This document shows positions 12,611 through 25,454 of a stretch of DNA of 64,000 nucleotides, piece by piece. Both the position numbers and the translations under genes were made by a program. The notes beneath the pieces were generated by a model, which searched no databases, was not told where the DNA came from, and saw only the letters and a program-made list of their open reading frames with translations. The stretch is from Seriola aureovittata. Lineage: Eukaryota; Chordata; Actinopteri; Carangiformes; Carangidae. Numbering within the stretch: the first letter of the stretch is position 1; every line of letters begins with the position of its first letter. The stretch lies in NCBI RefSeq assembly GCF_021018895.1, contig NC_079368.1, positions 10,409,501-10,473,500 on the forward strand, written 5' to 3'.

Positions 12611-15600
12611 ATGGAAACATTCACTGATGTGCTGCTTGTCACCGCAAATGTCGGGTCACTCTTTGACAATGTAAGTAGGCTGTTAAGAGTGAAATTAAAA
12701 CTACACCAGGCGGTAGCGCTGCCAGACGATTATACTTAATGCTGATAGGCTGACAGATAAATACGAGGGAACAAGAGGTAGGCTAGGTTTTTACCTTGAA
12801 TGGGCTCCATTGCTAGTTTACATCAACAAGATACAAGGATGTAGCAAAGTCTGTTCAAGTCTCACGCGCTTAACGGCCTTTTACTCTCATTATAATAATA
12901 ATTTGTAGGCTATTATGTATCTAATAGCTCACAGTCGACTTACTCAGTCGTGTTTCTTTGTCAGCTGTCAGTAGCATGTGCTCAATAGTATTCATCCTCT
13001 GTCGTTTATTTTTTTTTTTTAAAAAAAGGCACGAGCCAAAGTAAGTTTCACGCCTCACGTGACCTACTCACAGTCAGAGTAGACTGTGACCTGTCGGATA
13101 CTGTGATACTGAAAATTGTTCACCACATATTGACAGGTGTCAAAACCTAAACATATATGTAAAGTGTTAAATTAAATATTTAATTTTCAAAGCCATTATA
13201 GATAGATTAAATAAAATACTCTTTAAGAATTACTTAAATTATGAGGAAAAGTGTTTGTCTGTTGGTGCTACCTGTCACGGGCAGAACATTTTAGCCTACA
13301 TGAGGCTTCCTGGTTAAATAAAGGTTTTGAAAGATTTAAATAACAGTCACAGAATCTGACCGTCCTCACATGTCACATGTAGACCAAAACCGGATGTCTT
13401 GACTCCCATGTTTAGGCTACTTCTTGATAAATTTGTTCTCATTTCTTATATCCCCCCTAACTGTGTGCAGTCGATCCCTGTTAAAAATCACCGGCTTGAA
13501 TGTCAGTACAGGAAGGATCTGTGTCACTCAACAGTCAGTTTACAGTATCCTTATCATAAAGCATTTACAGCTTCAGTGGTATCACTATATTTACATTATT
13601 TTATTTAAGTTGTAGTTTATTGCCTTGTATTAGATGTTTGTATCTTTAAGGAAACACAATAAGAGCATTTTTAATTAGGGATTAAAGAGTTCTGACTGTA
13701 GTCTAAACACTTGGCTAAATATCCAAGGGTTTTCAGTTTGGGCCTAGGCTGGGTTGACAAAACTTTTAGACGAAAAGAGGGAGGAAGGCTCTTAAACTCA
13801 TGGAAATTTGGCTCAGGACCATGTTTCCGGTTGCCCGATCTGGCTGCAATGAAAACATGTTAGATCCCATTGTGGGAGATATGTAAACAGATGAATATCT
13901 TTCCCAGGGGACTTGAGCTTTTTCTACTTACTTTGGCCCCTCTATTTCTATAAACAAACACTCCTAAACGTTCACTCAGCCTTTGGGATAAGAACAAGAC
14001 CTTAAGCACATCACAGGATAAATCCTATAGCTTTACAGTATTGGAGTAGCCGAGTGTCCCGTCAGAGCAGTGAGACTGTCAACTCTTAACGGCTGCTCTG
14101 TGCCACATTTCCATGGTCACCATAGCAGTACCTTGGAGATTGCATCTATTGTTTCTTGTAGCTTGTATAATGACTATTTGTAGACTCAGTTGCAATGGGT
14201 AGATATTTTTATTACACAATCTTTCCCTTTATTTATTTATTTACATAGTGTTAGACAATTGATCATCTGCAAGAGTCTTAGTTATGGGAACGCAATATTG
14301 CCAAGGACTCATATCAGCTAATTTCCCCAAGAACTATTAAACAGCTTGGACCAACAAAGCCTTTCCTTAATCATCATGCTTAATCATTATGGCTATCAAT
14401 TTCATTGGAACAGTGCTGCTGTGTAAGCCCGCTTAGGACATCTCTTGATCAACATGCCTGGTCTTGTTGCGTGGCACAGGGCTCATTTTTTTCCACACAT
14501 GGGGAGATGTGTTTGTTGTTGGATTGCGAGTGTGGAATTCTTTATGTCTTTTAGGATTTCCCCAATCTCATTTTTAATGTACTGTATTTCTCTGAGTTGT
14601 AATAAGCAAGCAGAGTTGCACTGTGAGTATAGTTACTGTATGAACTTTATCTTTAAAACATGTTACAGTTACGTATAAATGAATCAGGGTTGCCCTGTGT
14701 TTGTGTTCATAAGCGCTTACAGGCTGTGTTAGTTGCCAAAATCATGTGAGAGGAGTCCTTCACGTCACAATGGCTGAGCTGCAGTCACACATGCTGCACT
14801 GCCATGCAAATACACTATGCAAAGCCATTTCTCGGGTGGCATGAATGCAGCTGGCTTCGCAGAAGATTGTGCGTGACCCTGTAACTACACTACGGCCAAA
14901 TTTTGGCGCTGGTGTGTAAGTAACGATGTGCAAATGCCAGAGTTTAGTTTACGGGGCAGTTGTTTATTGATGTGTTGCTTATTGCCTTTAAAAGGCCAGA
15001 GAATCCAGTTTTAGACTGAGGGAGGATTCTCTGGGACAAGTCAGAAATGCAATAAGCTATATTACCGTCGGAACAAAACCTTTTATTTTACAGTCATATT
15101 CATCACACCCACCATGGAGACCTGTCAAGGTTGTTTTTTCTGTCATAGTTCAATAAATTTACTAATTCCTCATATTACCACTGAAGATAATAATATCTGA
15201 AGCTACGATAACAAGGCAATATTGTATGAGGAGGTAACTGATAAACTGAATCTCAAGATCGTTTTTCCTTCCCTATACTGATCTGAACTTGTATATTGGC
15301 CGATACTGAGTATTGATCCAATACCATTGTGTTAAAAAATGTAAAATAACTGCCTTGCTGTTGTATGCCTCTGCCAACCAGCCAAGTTACAGGAAATTCG
15401 GTCACAATCTCCCCTTCCTGAGTTACAGCATTGAATGTTGGCCAGAAGTGTTTTTGCAGAACATTATCGTGTAACAGTGAAGCTGTCCTCTGACCGGCTG
15501 GATATAGAATGTTGTTCCTGATATATCATCGCATTCACAAGAACGTGAGGTCACCGTGACGCTGAACTTTGATGTTGGCACACAAAAATCTAATCAGTTT

Positions 15601-18600
15601 AGTTGACTTGACTCCAAGTGAATGTTTGTCTGAATCTGAAGAAATTCCCTCATGGTGGTTTTGAGATATCACATTCAAGAGGCTAAAAAAAAGTCACAGT
15701 GACCTACCGCCAAAGACTAATCAGTTCATGCTCGAGTCACAAGAATGGAACGGTCAGACGGTCATCCTGAAAACATAATGCCTCCGGCCCTGGCTGTGGC
15801 GGGCACAGAGGCATAAAACCTTTTCACAGCTGTATATTCGTAGTATTTCCTGGGAAACTGTAGTTTTATCTTGGTGTGAAACTATAAAGTTTATAAATAA
15901 ATTATGTGGTTTTGGATCGGTGCATAGACTTGTGTACTCACCAGTACTCGATCATGTATTTTAGGAGTATCAGAGGCATTTCCGATAGTAGTATCTGTAT
16001 TGGAACAAATCTACTTGAAACCCCACTTAAACAGACAAAATCGGTCTATTCTTCTATGCAAATTTTGTCCAGTGCAGCGTCGACATCTACAGTGTAAATT
16101 GAAGTCTACTTGTTGCTCCAAACAGGGAAGGATCTGCTAATATTTGACACATTGCTGTGTGTTAAGTTTATCTGCCTGCTTTACTCATACATGTTTTACA
16201 GTAGCCTATACTCAACTGTCAAGTGGCCATGCAATATTAAACGCACCTTTCAGGGATGAAGTGTGGACGGTGGCCAGATTATGACAGGTGCAGCTAAACT
16301 TGAATGAGTCTACATCCTGGAACACACAACCGATGGAACACACAGGATAATATTTCCAGAGAACCCTTATTGTTTGTTTTAACCTGCTCAGAGTTAATAT
16401 TAGCACAGAGTATTTCATGTCAGTGATTCATGACTTCTTGACTTCTATTTGACCTGTTTTTTCCTGTTAGCTAGCAATGTAATTTTAAACCCATAAGTTG
16501 TGATTAATCTTTTTAGTTGATAAACACATTCCTTTTCTGTATCCTGTTTGTGCAGTTGGAGTTGGACTTCATAATTAAAGCTGATCTACAGTTTTTGTAT
16601 TAACAATGCTTAATGTAAATGTCGCTTGTGTTGACAAAGCCACGGATAATTATCACCTGGCTGCTTATGAAAAAGTTCCCTTCTGATTTACAGAGCAAGT
16701 TTACTAGTATGATTGACTCTAAAAGATGGAGACAGTGTTAGAAGATAGAAGTGTCTGAGCATTAGCTATTTAACTTTGGCTAGCTTGCCAGCTAAAATGA
16801 TCATACAGTATATTCAGTGATGCTACAACAGTAGGTCTATGTATATATAGGTATATGGATAATTAGCATTGCAATGGCTGGTGCCATTTTATGACAGAAA
16901 TGACCTGCAGCTAGGTTGCCAGCTGAAATTGCTCCACTGATATGTAAAAAGGGAAATGTTGGGTGGAGATTAATGATTAAATGTTTGCCACCAAAAAGCA
17001 GGACTAGGTCAAAACCTAGTAAATGGCTGGACCGCGTCGTAGGCTATTTGCATCCTGCCTTGTGTCAGCCGGTTTCAGACCTTCATCTGTTTGCTTTCTC
17101 TCCTTACTCTCTGCATTCACATATACAGTATTCTAATACAGCAAATAATACTGCTGCTCTCCACTGCTAAAATCCTGATTTTATACACCATATATATAAG
17201 TTAAAGACAAAGACTGTGCTGTGATTTCGGCTATATGTACTTTTAAAATCGTCACTCAGAGAGAAAGTTAGAAGCTTATTCAAGTCAGCTGCCATGTGAT
17301 CAGCATAGAGAGGTATGTCTGCGCAGCAATACCCGAACTCGTGCTCGTGGGGCAATATAGCAACTCTTCTTGTTGGCACCAAATCATTTTGAAAAAGCGA
17401 CAACTAATGTTGAAACTCTCAGCCGGCCGACCAATGATATAACCTTATCTCTTAGGCCCTGTTCAGACATGGTATTAACATCCGTCTCGAGTGAACCAAT
17501 CACAAGTGGACAGCTCTAAGTTCAGATGTGAACCTGCCCAAGACGCTTTGAGGATGCATCTGAGATCTGATCACCCAGACCACATTATTTTAGCAGTGTG
17601 AATGCAAATGTGTTTTGGGCCATATTGAAGGATCATCAACTCAACTAACGTCCTCTGTCACAGTCTAATTAGTCCCGTCATAGATTCATAATGAACTGAA
17701 AATGTTTTACTTTTTCAGCTGTCACTTATTAATGTTAATTCCTTCAGTAACTTGATGTCCGGCTCAAATTAAACTTGGCAGTTGTCGGCCTGTGTGCTCT
17801 CTACATGCAATTAGCACTTGTCAAAGATAGTTTAAGAGGGAAGCTCCACTCTACAACACCTCTGTACAAGCACAAATGTGTTCATTTAGTTCATACAAAC
17901 AGAGTGAGACGTCTTCTTTCCAGTCATATGACTTTCTTTCATATCATATTAGTAATTTAAGTTTATAGACTATGTTTTTGAACCGTGACCTTCAGTATTT
18001 GTTCAGTGTCAACATTGTGATGACTGTCATAATTACATAATTATTAAATAAATAGAGAGAATAATAATTAAAAACCTAGTGTAAATTTGACAAGTGGTCT
18101 TCGCAAAAAAAAAAAAAAAAAACATTTTTTGGGAGGGTGGGGGGTTTGGTGTTGTCAGCAAACTTTGTTTCCCTATTTATTTAATAATTGTGTAATTATG
18201 CAGCAGCTGCTGAAAAAACCCTAGCACCTATGCTAACATAGTTGGGGTATGCTAAAAAAGGTTGGGGTCACTTTCTTTAACCTTTAAAGTTTAATCATTA
18301 AAATTATTTAACCAATAGTGTTGTTATTGATATATTCAGTAATATTTTAGACTTGTCTGATAACTGTTTACTGCATTTGATCAGTTTCGGGGCTCCACAA
18401 GTCACTACAGCTGTTGAGCATGGTCGATCATCCACAGCCAAAGAGCTGCACATCAAGAGTTGATAACAGAGAACAAAACAGAGCTAAATGAGAGAATATC
18501 GGACTTCAGGTCGAATCTTGCTTCATATGTGCTGGATATACTAATAGGCAACTCTTTGCTAACATGTTTGCCCTAACATCTTTATAAGGAAATGATACTG

Positions 18601-21600
18601 TATGTTAATGTTATGCTTACAGGTTGCTTCACTGCCCCCAGGTGGCCAAAATTAAATGAATGCAGGCTTAATATTTGATCTTGTACAGTTTCCTCCAGAA
18701 ACATTGCACGCCTTTGATGATTTTTCTCTTTGTCATTTTATAGTTGGGTGAAATTCAAAGTGAGTGGCTACAAGAATTGTATAAGGTAAGTCTGGGCCTC
18801 CTGGGTCCTGCATCAATAATTCACAGTTTTAAACATTTGCCATTTACTATCATTCCTGACAGTGTCATAATTTTCTCTTGCATTTTGTAGACAGTCTGGT
18901 GCAGTTCAGCCAAATATAAATTGTGTTACATAGTTGGTTCTAGCCCACTTTGATAGGCTTCCGGCATCATCACACTGGTGACATCCCATACACTGCTCCT
19001 TGTTCTCTAGAAAACAGATACTGTGCTGATAACTGATAACACAGCCACATCAGGCTGAGTGCAGAGACTAACAGTAACAGTCAAGCTCCACATGACCTCT
19101 AATGGATCGTTAACTTCATCCTGTAACACACAGTGTCGACCCTCTTCACTCCTCGTTACACCGTAATGTAAGACCTGTTTGCTGTGCTTTGTTACAGACT
19201 ATCCACAGCTACAAGCCACAGTTCATCGCCCTGCACTTCCAGGAGGTGGGAGGGAAGGACTACATGGTTAACATGGGCCATGCAGACAACTTTTTCCGGT
19301 AGGATTAATGTGTTGATCACAATCCATGTTCGCCTGGAAAGTCATATTCTCCCTTCACCGTGTATTTGATTTTATCACCACTGCTAATCAGGATAGTCCT
19401 GTCTCTTTCTTTATAAATTTCTTGGATCCAAAAGCATTTTTATCGATAAATATTATATAATATATAATAATATAATTATTCTGTCTCAACCAGCCATCAT
19501 TCAATATAAAGTATGTCAGAAAACTGAAAAATCCCATCACAATTCCCTAAAGCCCAAGCTGACATATTTGAGAATTTAGAGCCAGCGAAGCTTTAAACAT
19601 TTTAAAGCAATAATGCTTTACATTTGAATTAAGAATTATGAAATAATTATCAAAATCATTGCAGATTAATTTTTTGGCGACAGACTAATCAGTTAATCGT
19701 CAAATCTCTTCATTTCTACATCCAAAGGAACAAGCTTTTTTTTTTTTTGTTCCGTTGCCTAATGATCGATCTGTTGTGGCCTGTTGTTTCCAGGAGCATC
19801 GAGTCCAATGAAGAAATGAAAGACTATGACAGGGTCTGCATCTATGTGGACAACCAGTTCCAAGCAGAGGACGTCTTCACCGTAAGAAACACACACTTTG
19901 TTTTCTCAGTCAGAGTAGTTCACACCTGCTTCCACTAGATGGGGTCCTCCTCCATGTTAGTGCTCAGTGGCGGCTGCAGGTGTTGTGCTGTGGAGCTGGA
20001 TGTAAACCCCAGTGGAGCTCCAGAAAAAGTCATTTCTTTTGTCATAGACTACAACATAACACAAAATTTAGATTGTGAAACAGGTTATTTTAAGGAATGT
20101 TAAAAGAAAATGAAGTTATGCACATATGCATATGTCATTAAACTATTGGCCTTGTTTATATGTGTGTATTTAATCAATTTGAAGGTATGGATTCACTGTG
20201 AAAAAACAACTCCCTGATACGAACTGAATTTTTTTTTTTAATCAAGTCAAAAATCATGGAGACTGGAGTAAATTTAGTGTGCTAATAAAACAAAGTAAAT
20301 CTCACCACAAATCTGACTGTAAAAGTCAGATTTGAATAAGTGCAATGCTCATTGTGGGATGTTTTGGTCAAAACGAAATTCCTGATGAAGACCAGGAAAT
20401 TAGAAATAAGAGAATTACAGGTCTAATTTCACACCTCTAATAGGTGTGCAGATCTGTCTTCCTTATCGTAATCTGATGTGTTGTGTGTTTGCGCTAACGG
20501 GTTGGGTTTCATACATTAAGGCCCACTGCACAAGCTCAGACACGTGTAAAATCACAGCCTTATATAAGTGACATAGATCTCAAAGATATAGTGTACAACA
20601 ATGGTAGTAGTTACACAATATGGGCACAGACAGAGGAGATATTCTTAAAGACAAGTTTGTTAAGCACTGGTGTCGCTACCTACATCTCTTATCGTCATCT
20701 ATTGTTGAACCCTGAGTCTGTCTCTGTAGCTGAAGACTGAGCTGGTGCTCTTCATGCTACTAAAGTGCCATTATGGAGCTGCCGGGACATTGCTCGGGTC
20801 ATGGGCTCAGCCTCAATCACCACACCTGTCGTGAAAGCCATTTCTGGCTTCCAACTTCTCTTTCAGTGACCTCACACAGCACAAGCAAGTTTTCAGCCTC
20901 TTTCTCGGAACTGAATTGTGTTTGTAGTTGCTCATGACGGGTTTGTCAGTATTAGTTCGTCTGAAAATCTGCCCTGAGTGGGAGTAACACCTCCCCGGTT
21001 GAGAAAAGTGGCATCAAGAAGAGTATCTCTTAAGCTATTAACCCTTACTCCTCCCAGGTGATACCCTCACACTGGCTGCCTGACAGTAGGGGTCAATGGC
21101 TGCATCTGTAGACTGAAGGTGCGTGAAGTAAACACGAGAAAGTCAATGGCCAGGTGTGGGGTGGGGGTGGGGGGTGAGGGGGGGGCAAAGTCAATACATT
21201 TAACTCGAGATTAAAACTATTGATCCCAGCCTATTTCTGCACGATAAATAAAGTGTGAGGGTTGGAAGACAGCTGGGAGTTAAGTTTCCCCTGCGCTGGA
21301 GTGTTTGCACCCTCCACTCTTTGCCCTGAGAGGGTTGCCCCCCACCCCCAACCCCTACCCCCACCCCCACCCCCTCCACCACTCCTAATGCCTCATTCTC
21401 ATTTCGTCGGTGCCACCTGCATTGATTTTCAATTTGTTTCCCCTTGGCTGCAGATCATCAGTTATACGGCCAAGAGAGAGTTTTGGGAGGAGGAGGAGGG
21501 GAGGGGGGGGGGGGGGGGGGCTTTCAGAAGAGCTGCAGGAGCAGAGGGGGCAGACTCGCAAGCATTCCCAGTACAAATGGTGTTTTGATAAAAAATCACT

Positions 21601-24600
21601 TGTAAGTCAATATTTTTTTATTAAACTGTGCACAAACTTGATTGATGAAGATAGGTGTTTGGCAGAGTATGTGGACGAGAATGTGTATCTGTGTTTGAGT
21701 GTGTGCATGTGTATTTTCTCCGTATGGTTTAAACACAACATTGTTACTGATCCAACACAAACTAGGCCGAATTTAGATTATTTTATTTTAGCTAATTACT
21801 AGAGAATAGTCCTTGAATCTCCTACAACAATGATAATCTTGCATTATTAAAAAGCTGAAATAACAATGTAGTTTTTTCCAAACTTGCTCCTCAGAAACAT
21901 TCTTCTGTGAGCATTTTGTTTTTTGGGGTTTTTTTTTATCGTTAAACCCTTTCAGGCTAGTTTGAATGAATCCCTGGCCTTGCCTTAACCTCGCTCCCTT
22001 AGTTTGGAAAAGTTGGTCACTAATTGCCGCTCGCTGGAGCCGACAATGGAGACTCTTCCATTTTATTAAATGAGGATGACTTTGGCACTGAAGATAAATG
22101 ATCTCTTCAGGGAGAGATCTCTCATGCTCTGGCTGGATGAGGAGGGGGTGGATTGCCCAGTGGTCCGTCACGCCCCGAGCCCTCTGAGCGCCGGCTTATT
22201 TTTCTTCGGCTCCCCCAGTCACAGCGGCAGCATTGGCAGACAGCAGGCCCACTGCTTAATACCTTTTAAATTGTTTTAATTTTCTGTCTTTATTGATCTC
22301 ACAGGGCATGATTAATCAGATCAGTGGAGCAGGCAGTTAGTACATTAAAAATTGTCAGCCCCATGTCAGGGATGATTGGGTGCTGAAGTGTGTGTGCTGA
22401 GGGGCAGTGCGTGGATGTGTTGAGCAGTTATGTGTTCATTTTGTACGTCTAAATTCTTTAAAGTTTCATGTGTCTTTGGGAGAGTAACGACGCACTGTGT
22501 CGTACTGTGTCGTTCAATACAAGGTTCACATTTCAGCTCACATGACGGGGGAAATGAACAATTCAATCCTTCGTCTCTCCCGTTTTTGACATCACATTTG
22601 GTTGTTTGGGTTTCATGTGGCTCAATGCTGTGAAACCACTGGGGATGGCTCAGACGGACTCTATTGTTTATTTTTTAAAAGCCTTAAGTATTTAATACTT
22701 TTATGAAGCTTAAAGTTGAAACATTGAAATATGAAAGGCATGTGTTCAGGCGTTCCATAGCTTTACTGCTTTGAAATTAAATTCTGATGCATTTCAGATG
22801 AAACTTATGAAGTTGTGTTCGTCTTTTTGCTGGACTAAACATGTCAGGTTTTTTTTGCTTTGGTCATTTTCTAGTGTTCTTTGCAGCAGGTGTCTGAAAG
22901 TAAAGGGGTGTTTTGTTTTAGTATGATTGCACTTTTTTGATGTTTTACTTTGAAAGTCTTTCAGCTGAAACTGATCTTGCATACTGTCACGTGTGTTGAT
23001 CCCAGATGCGTTTATCAGATACTGTAAGATTCATGTTGTTTATTTCTTGTCTCTCCACAGGCTCTGGGGAGCATGTACTTCATCCACAAGACACTGAAAA
23101 ACATCTACCAATATGACTTTAATGGTAAAAACTTTGCTTCTTACATGTGACATTCATATTGATTTTAATAGTTTTGTTATTCGTTAACTTTATGATGCTT
23201 TTTTTTTCACCTTAATGAACAAAGGAAGGAGTAATCTACGCACTCCTAAAACAGACTATTTAAGCGCTCAAAGTAAACCACTCCCCTTGCCTCCTGTACT
23301 TTTTTGGTAATGGCTCATCGATATCTACAGTGGAGTTAGAGCAATGTTGCGCATGATTGGCAAGATTCTTGTCACTTTTTTTAATATCAAGAATAGCAAA
23401 ATCATTTCTCTGTGTATAATGGCAGTTTGATGGCCACCCCACCTGGCCAGATATTTGCAAAGAACCTGAATTTAAAGTGGAGCTGTTATTTTCCTGCTGC
23501 ATAGTCCAGTCACGTTAGGCGTGAAAAAGCTCCTCAGAAAAGCTTATGGAAGAACCATAAACATCCTGGAGCTGCCACTCGCTGTGTGGACCAAACCGAT
23601 TGTTGTTCGCCAAACGCAGTCTAATGGCTCGCTTATAGATTCTCTCATCACGTATGCCGCTCTGATGAGGTTAACACCAGTTTATTGATTGCTGTTTGCA
23701 TGTTTTCTCACTCTTTTACATGTCACACCCCTCTCCCCCTCCCTCTCTCTGCCTCCCTCTCTCAGTTAAGGATTTTAAAGCGGTGTCGGGGCAGAACAAG
23801 TACGTGGGCTCTCTGGCCGGGGTCACCACAGTGGAGAAAGAAAAATTCCCAAAGAATTTCTGGCCTGATGTGAGTATGTATGCATGAGTGTGCATCTGTG
23901 TATGCCTCCATTTGTGTGTGTGTGTGTGTGTGTGTTTGTGTTTGCAGGTGTGGGGAGGGGTACGTATGGGCCAAAGGGAGATGTTGGGACAAATGAGTCT
24001 ACTGGGGCTGCAGGCGCTGTCTGCCCGCTCTGACAGGGAGATGAGACAAATTATGTGGGAGAATCAATAATTATCAGTTTGGCCCTTCAAAGACACGACT
24101 CGCTGCTGTTTACTGACTCACTCTAATTTGTCTCTGTTGCAGTTCAAATGGTCCAGAAAGGGCTTCATGAGGACCCGCTGGATCATACACAATCAGTATG
24201 TACTGTGCACTGACCTCACCTTGATAAACCAGTCAGGATGGGACTCAACTCACTTTTAGAACAAATGTGGCACTGTTGTGACCAGACAGATTGCGCCTTA
24301 GCAAATTTGAAAGCCAGTGCTTTCATCTATGTTGGATCCTTGATCAACAACATCAGCATTCTCAGAAACGAGTTCTCAAAGAAGGAAAGAATTAAGCAGA
24401 AATTATCTGTCAAAACAAAGCTTGAGAGCTTTTGCTTTTGCTTTCCATCTCTTTCATCTCGGGCGAGGGCTGAGTGAGTTTTGCTTTCTATCTATGTGTC
24501 AAAACAAAATTTACCTGGAGTTCTGTTAAAAGCAAAGCTCACTCAGGTATTTTTGCTTCAGGTGAAATTGGAAACCAAAACAGAGCTAAAGCAAAGTAGC

Positions 24601-25382
24601 CAGTCATTATCTTTCATTTGGATCTGATTCCAAATGAAAGATAATGTTGTTTCATACATGCTGGATGTGTATGTAGGCACAAGTTCACTGTTTCAACATT
24701 ATAATGTGGTGATATGTTAGTGTTGCTTTTACAACTTGTTTCTGCTGAACCCAGGGAGCCACAAATATCAGTGAATGCAACTTAAGTTCAAATATTAAAT
24801 GTTCACTAAAGAAAAGCATCTGTAGAAGAACTTCACCTATAAAATATAAAATGTAATCAGTAAATACCTGACCAGACATTTGATACCCACCTTTGATTAT
24901 TGACAATTGGTACCAAAAAATAGAGAGGTATGATATCCAGCCGTTTTTGTGCTGATCCACGTTTTCATTTAATTAGCACTGAATGTATCTTTGTAATGTA
25001 TATTCTGAATCCACTGACACTGAACTAAATACAGCCCGGAAATGAAAGTGAGTAAAACACACAGTGCTGCTGCTACAGTCTGTGTTTTCAGAGAACTGTA
25101 GTTACTATTTGCTCTGCCGTGTTGTTACCTGGGGGTCATAACAAAAGGAGCCCACAATCTGTGTGCCACAACATCATGATGTGAGTCAACAGTGCTCGTA
25201 TGTTGGAAGCACATTAATTGTTTTCCAGTGACAGCCAAAGAAAAGCAGTAGCGCTTGGCACAAAAGACAAATGTGCTTGTTTGTGGACTCAGCATTAACA
25301 TGAGAGCACTCACTGATAAGAACGCTTCTCATAAGTGACACCTGTGTTAACCACACATGCACACGCATGCGTACACACTCAC

Positions 25383-25454
<72 letters not shown>

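Larger units (their letters stand above)
12671..18743. other. Long intron 1 of the inpp5a-like gene
   Basis: About 6 kb without exons. It holds two recognisable repeats (15366-15815 and 17455-17680, listed separately), poly(T)/poly(A) at 13009-13027 and 18104-18122, and otherwise AT-rich unique DNA. A more GC-balanced island at 14700-14960, containing octamer-like ATGCAAAT (14805-14812), could be regulatory; this is a visual impression only. Confidence 0.45.
19882..23060. other. Intron 4 of the inpp5a-like gene
   Basis: About 3.2 kb with no exon. Contents: AT-rich unique DNA to about 20500; mixed unique DNA to 21150; the G-rich/C-rich tract 21158-21520; and a candidate conserved element at 21950-22330. 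Both of the latter are listed separately. Confidence 0.5.
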
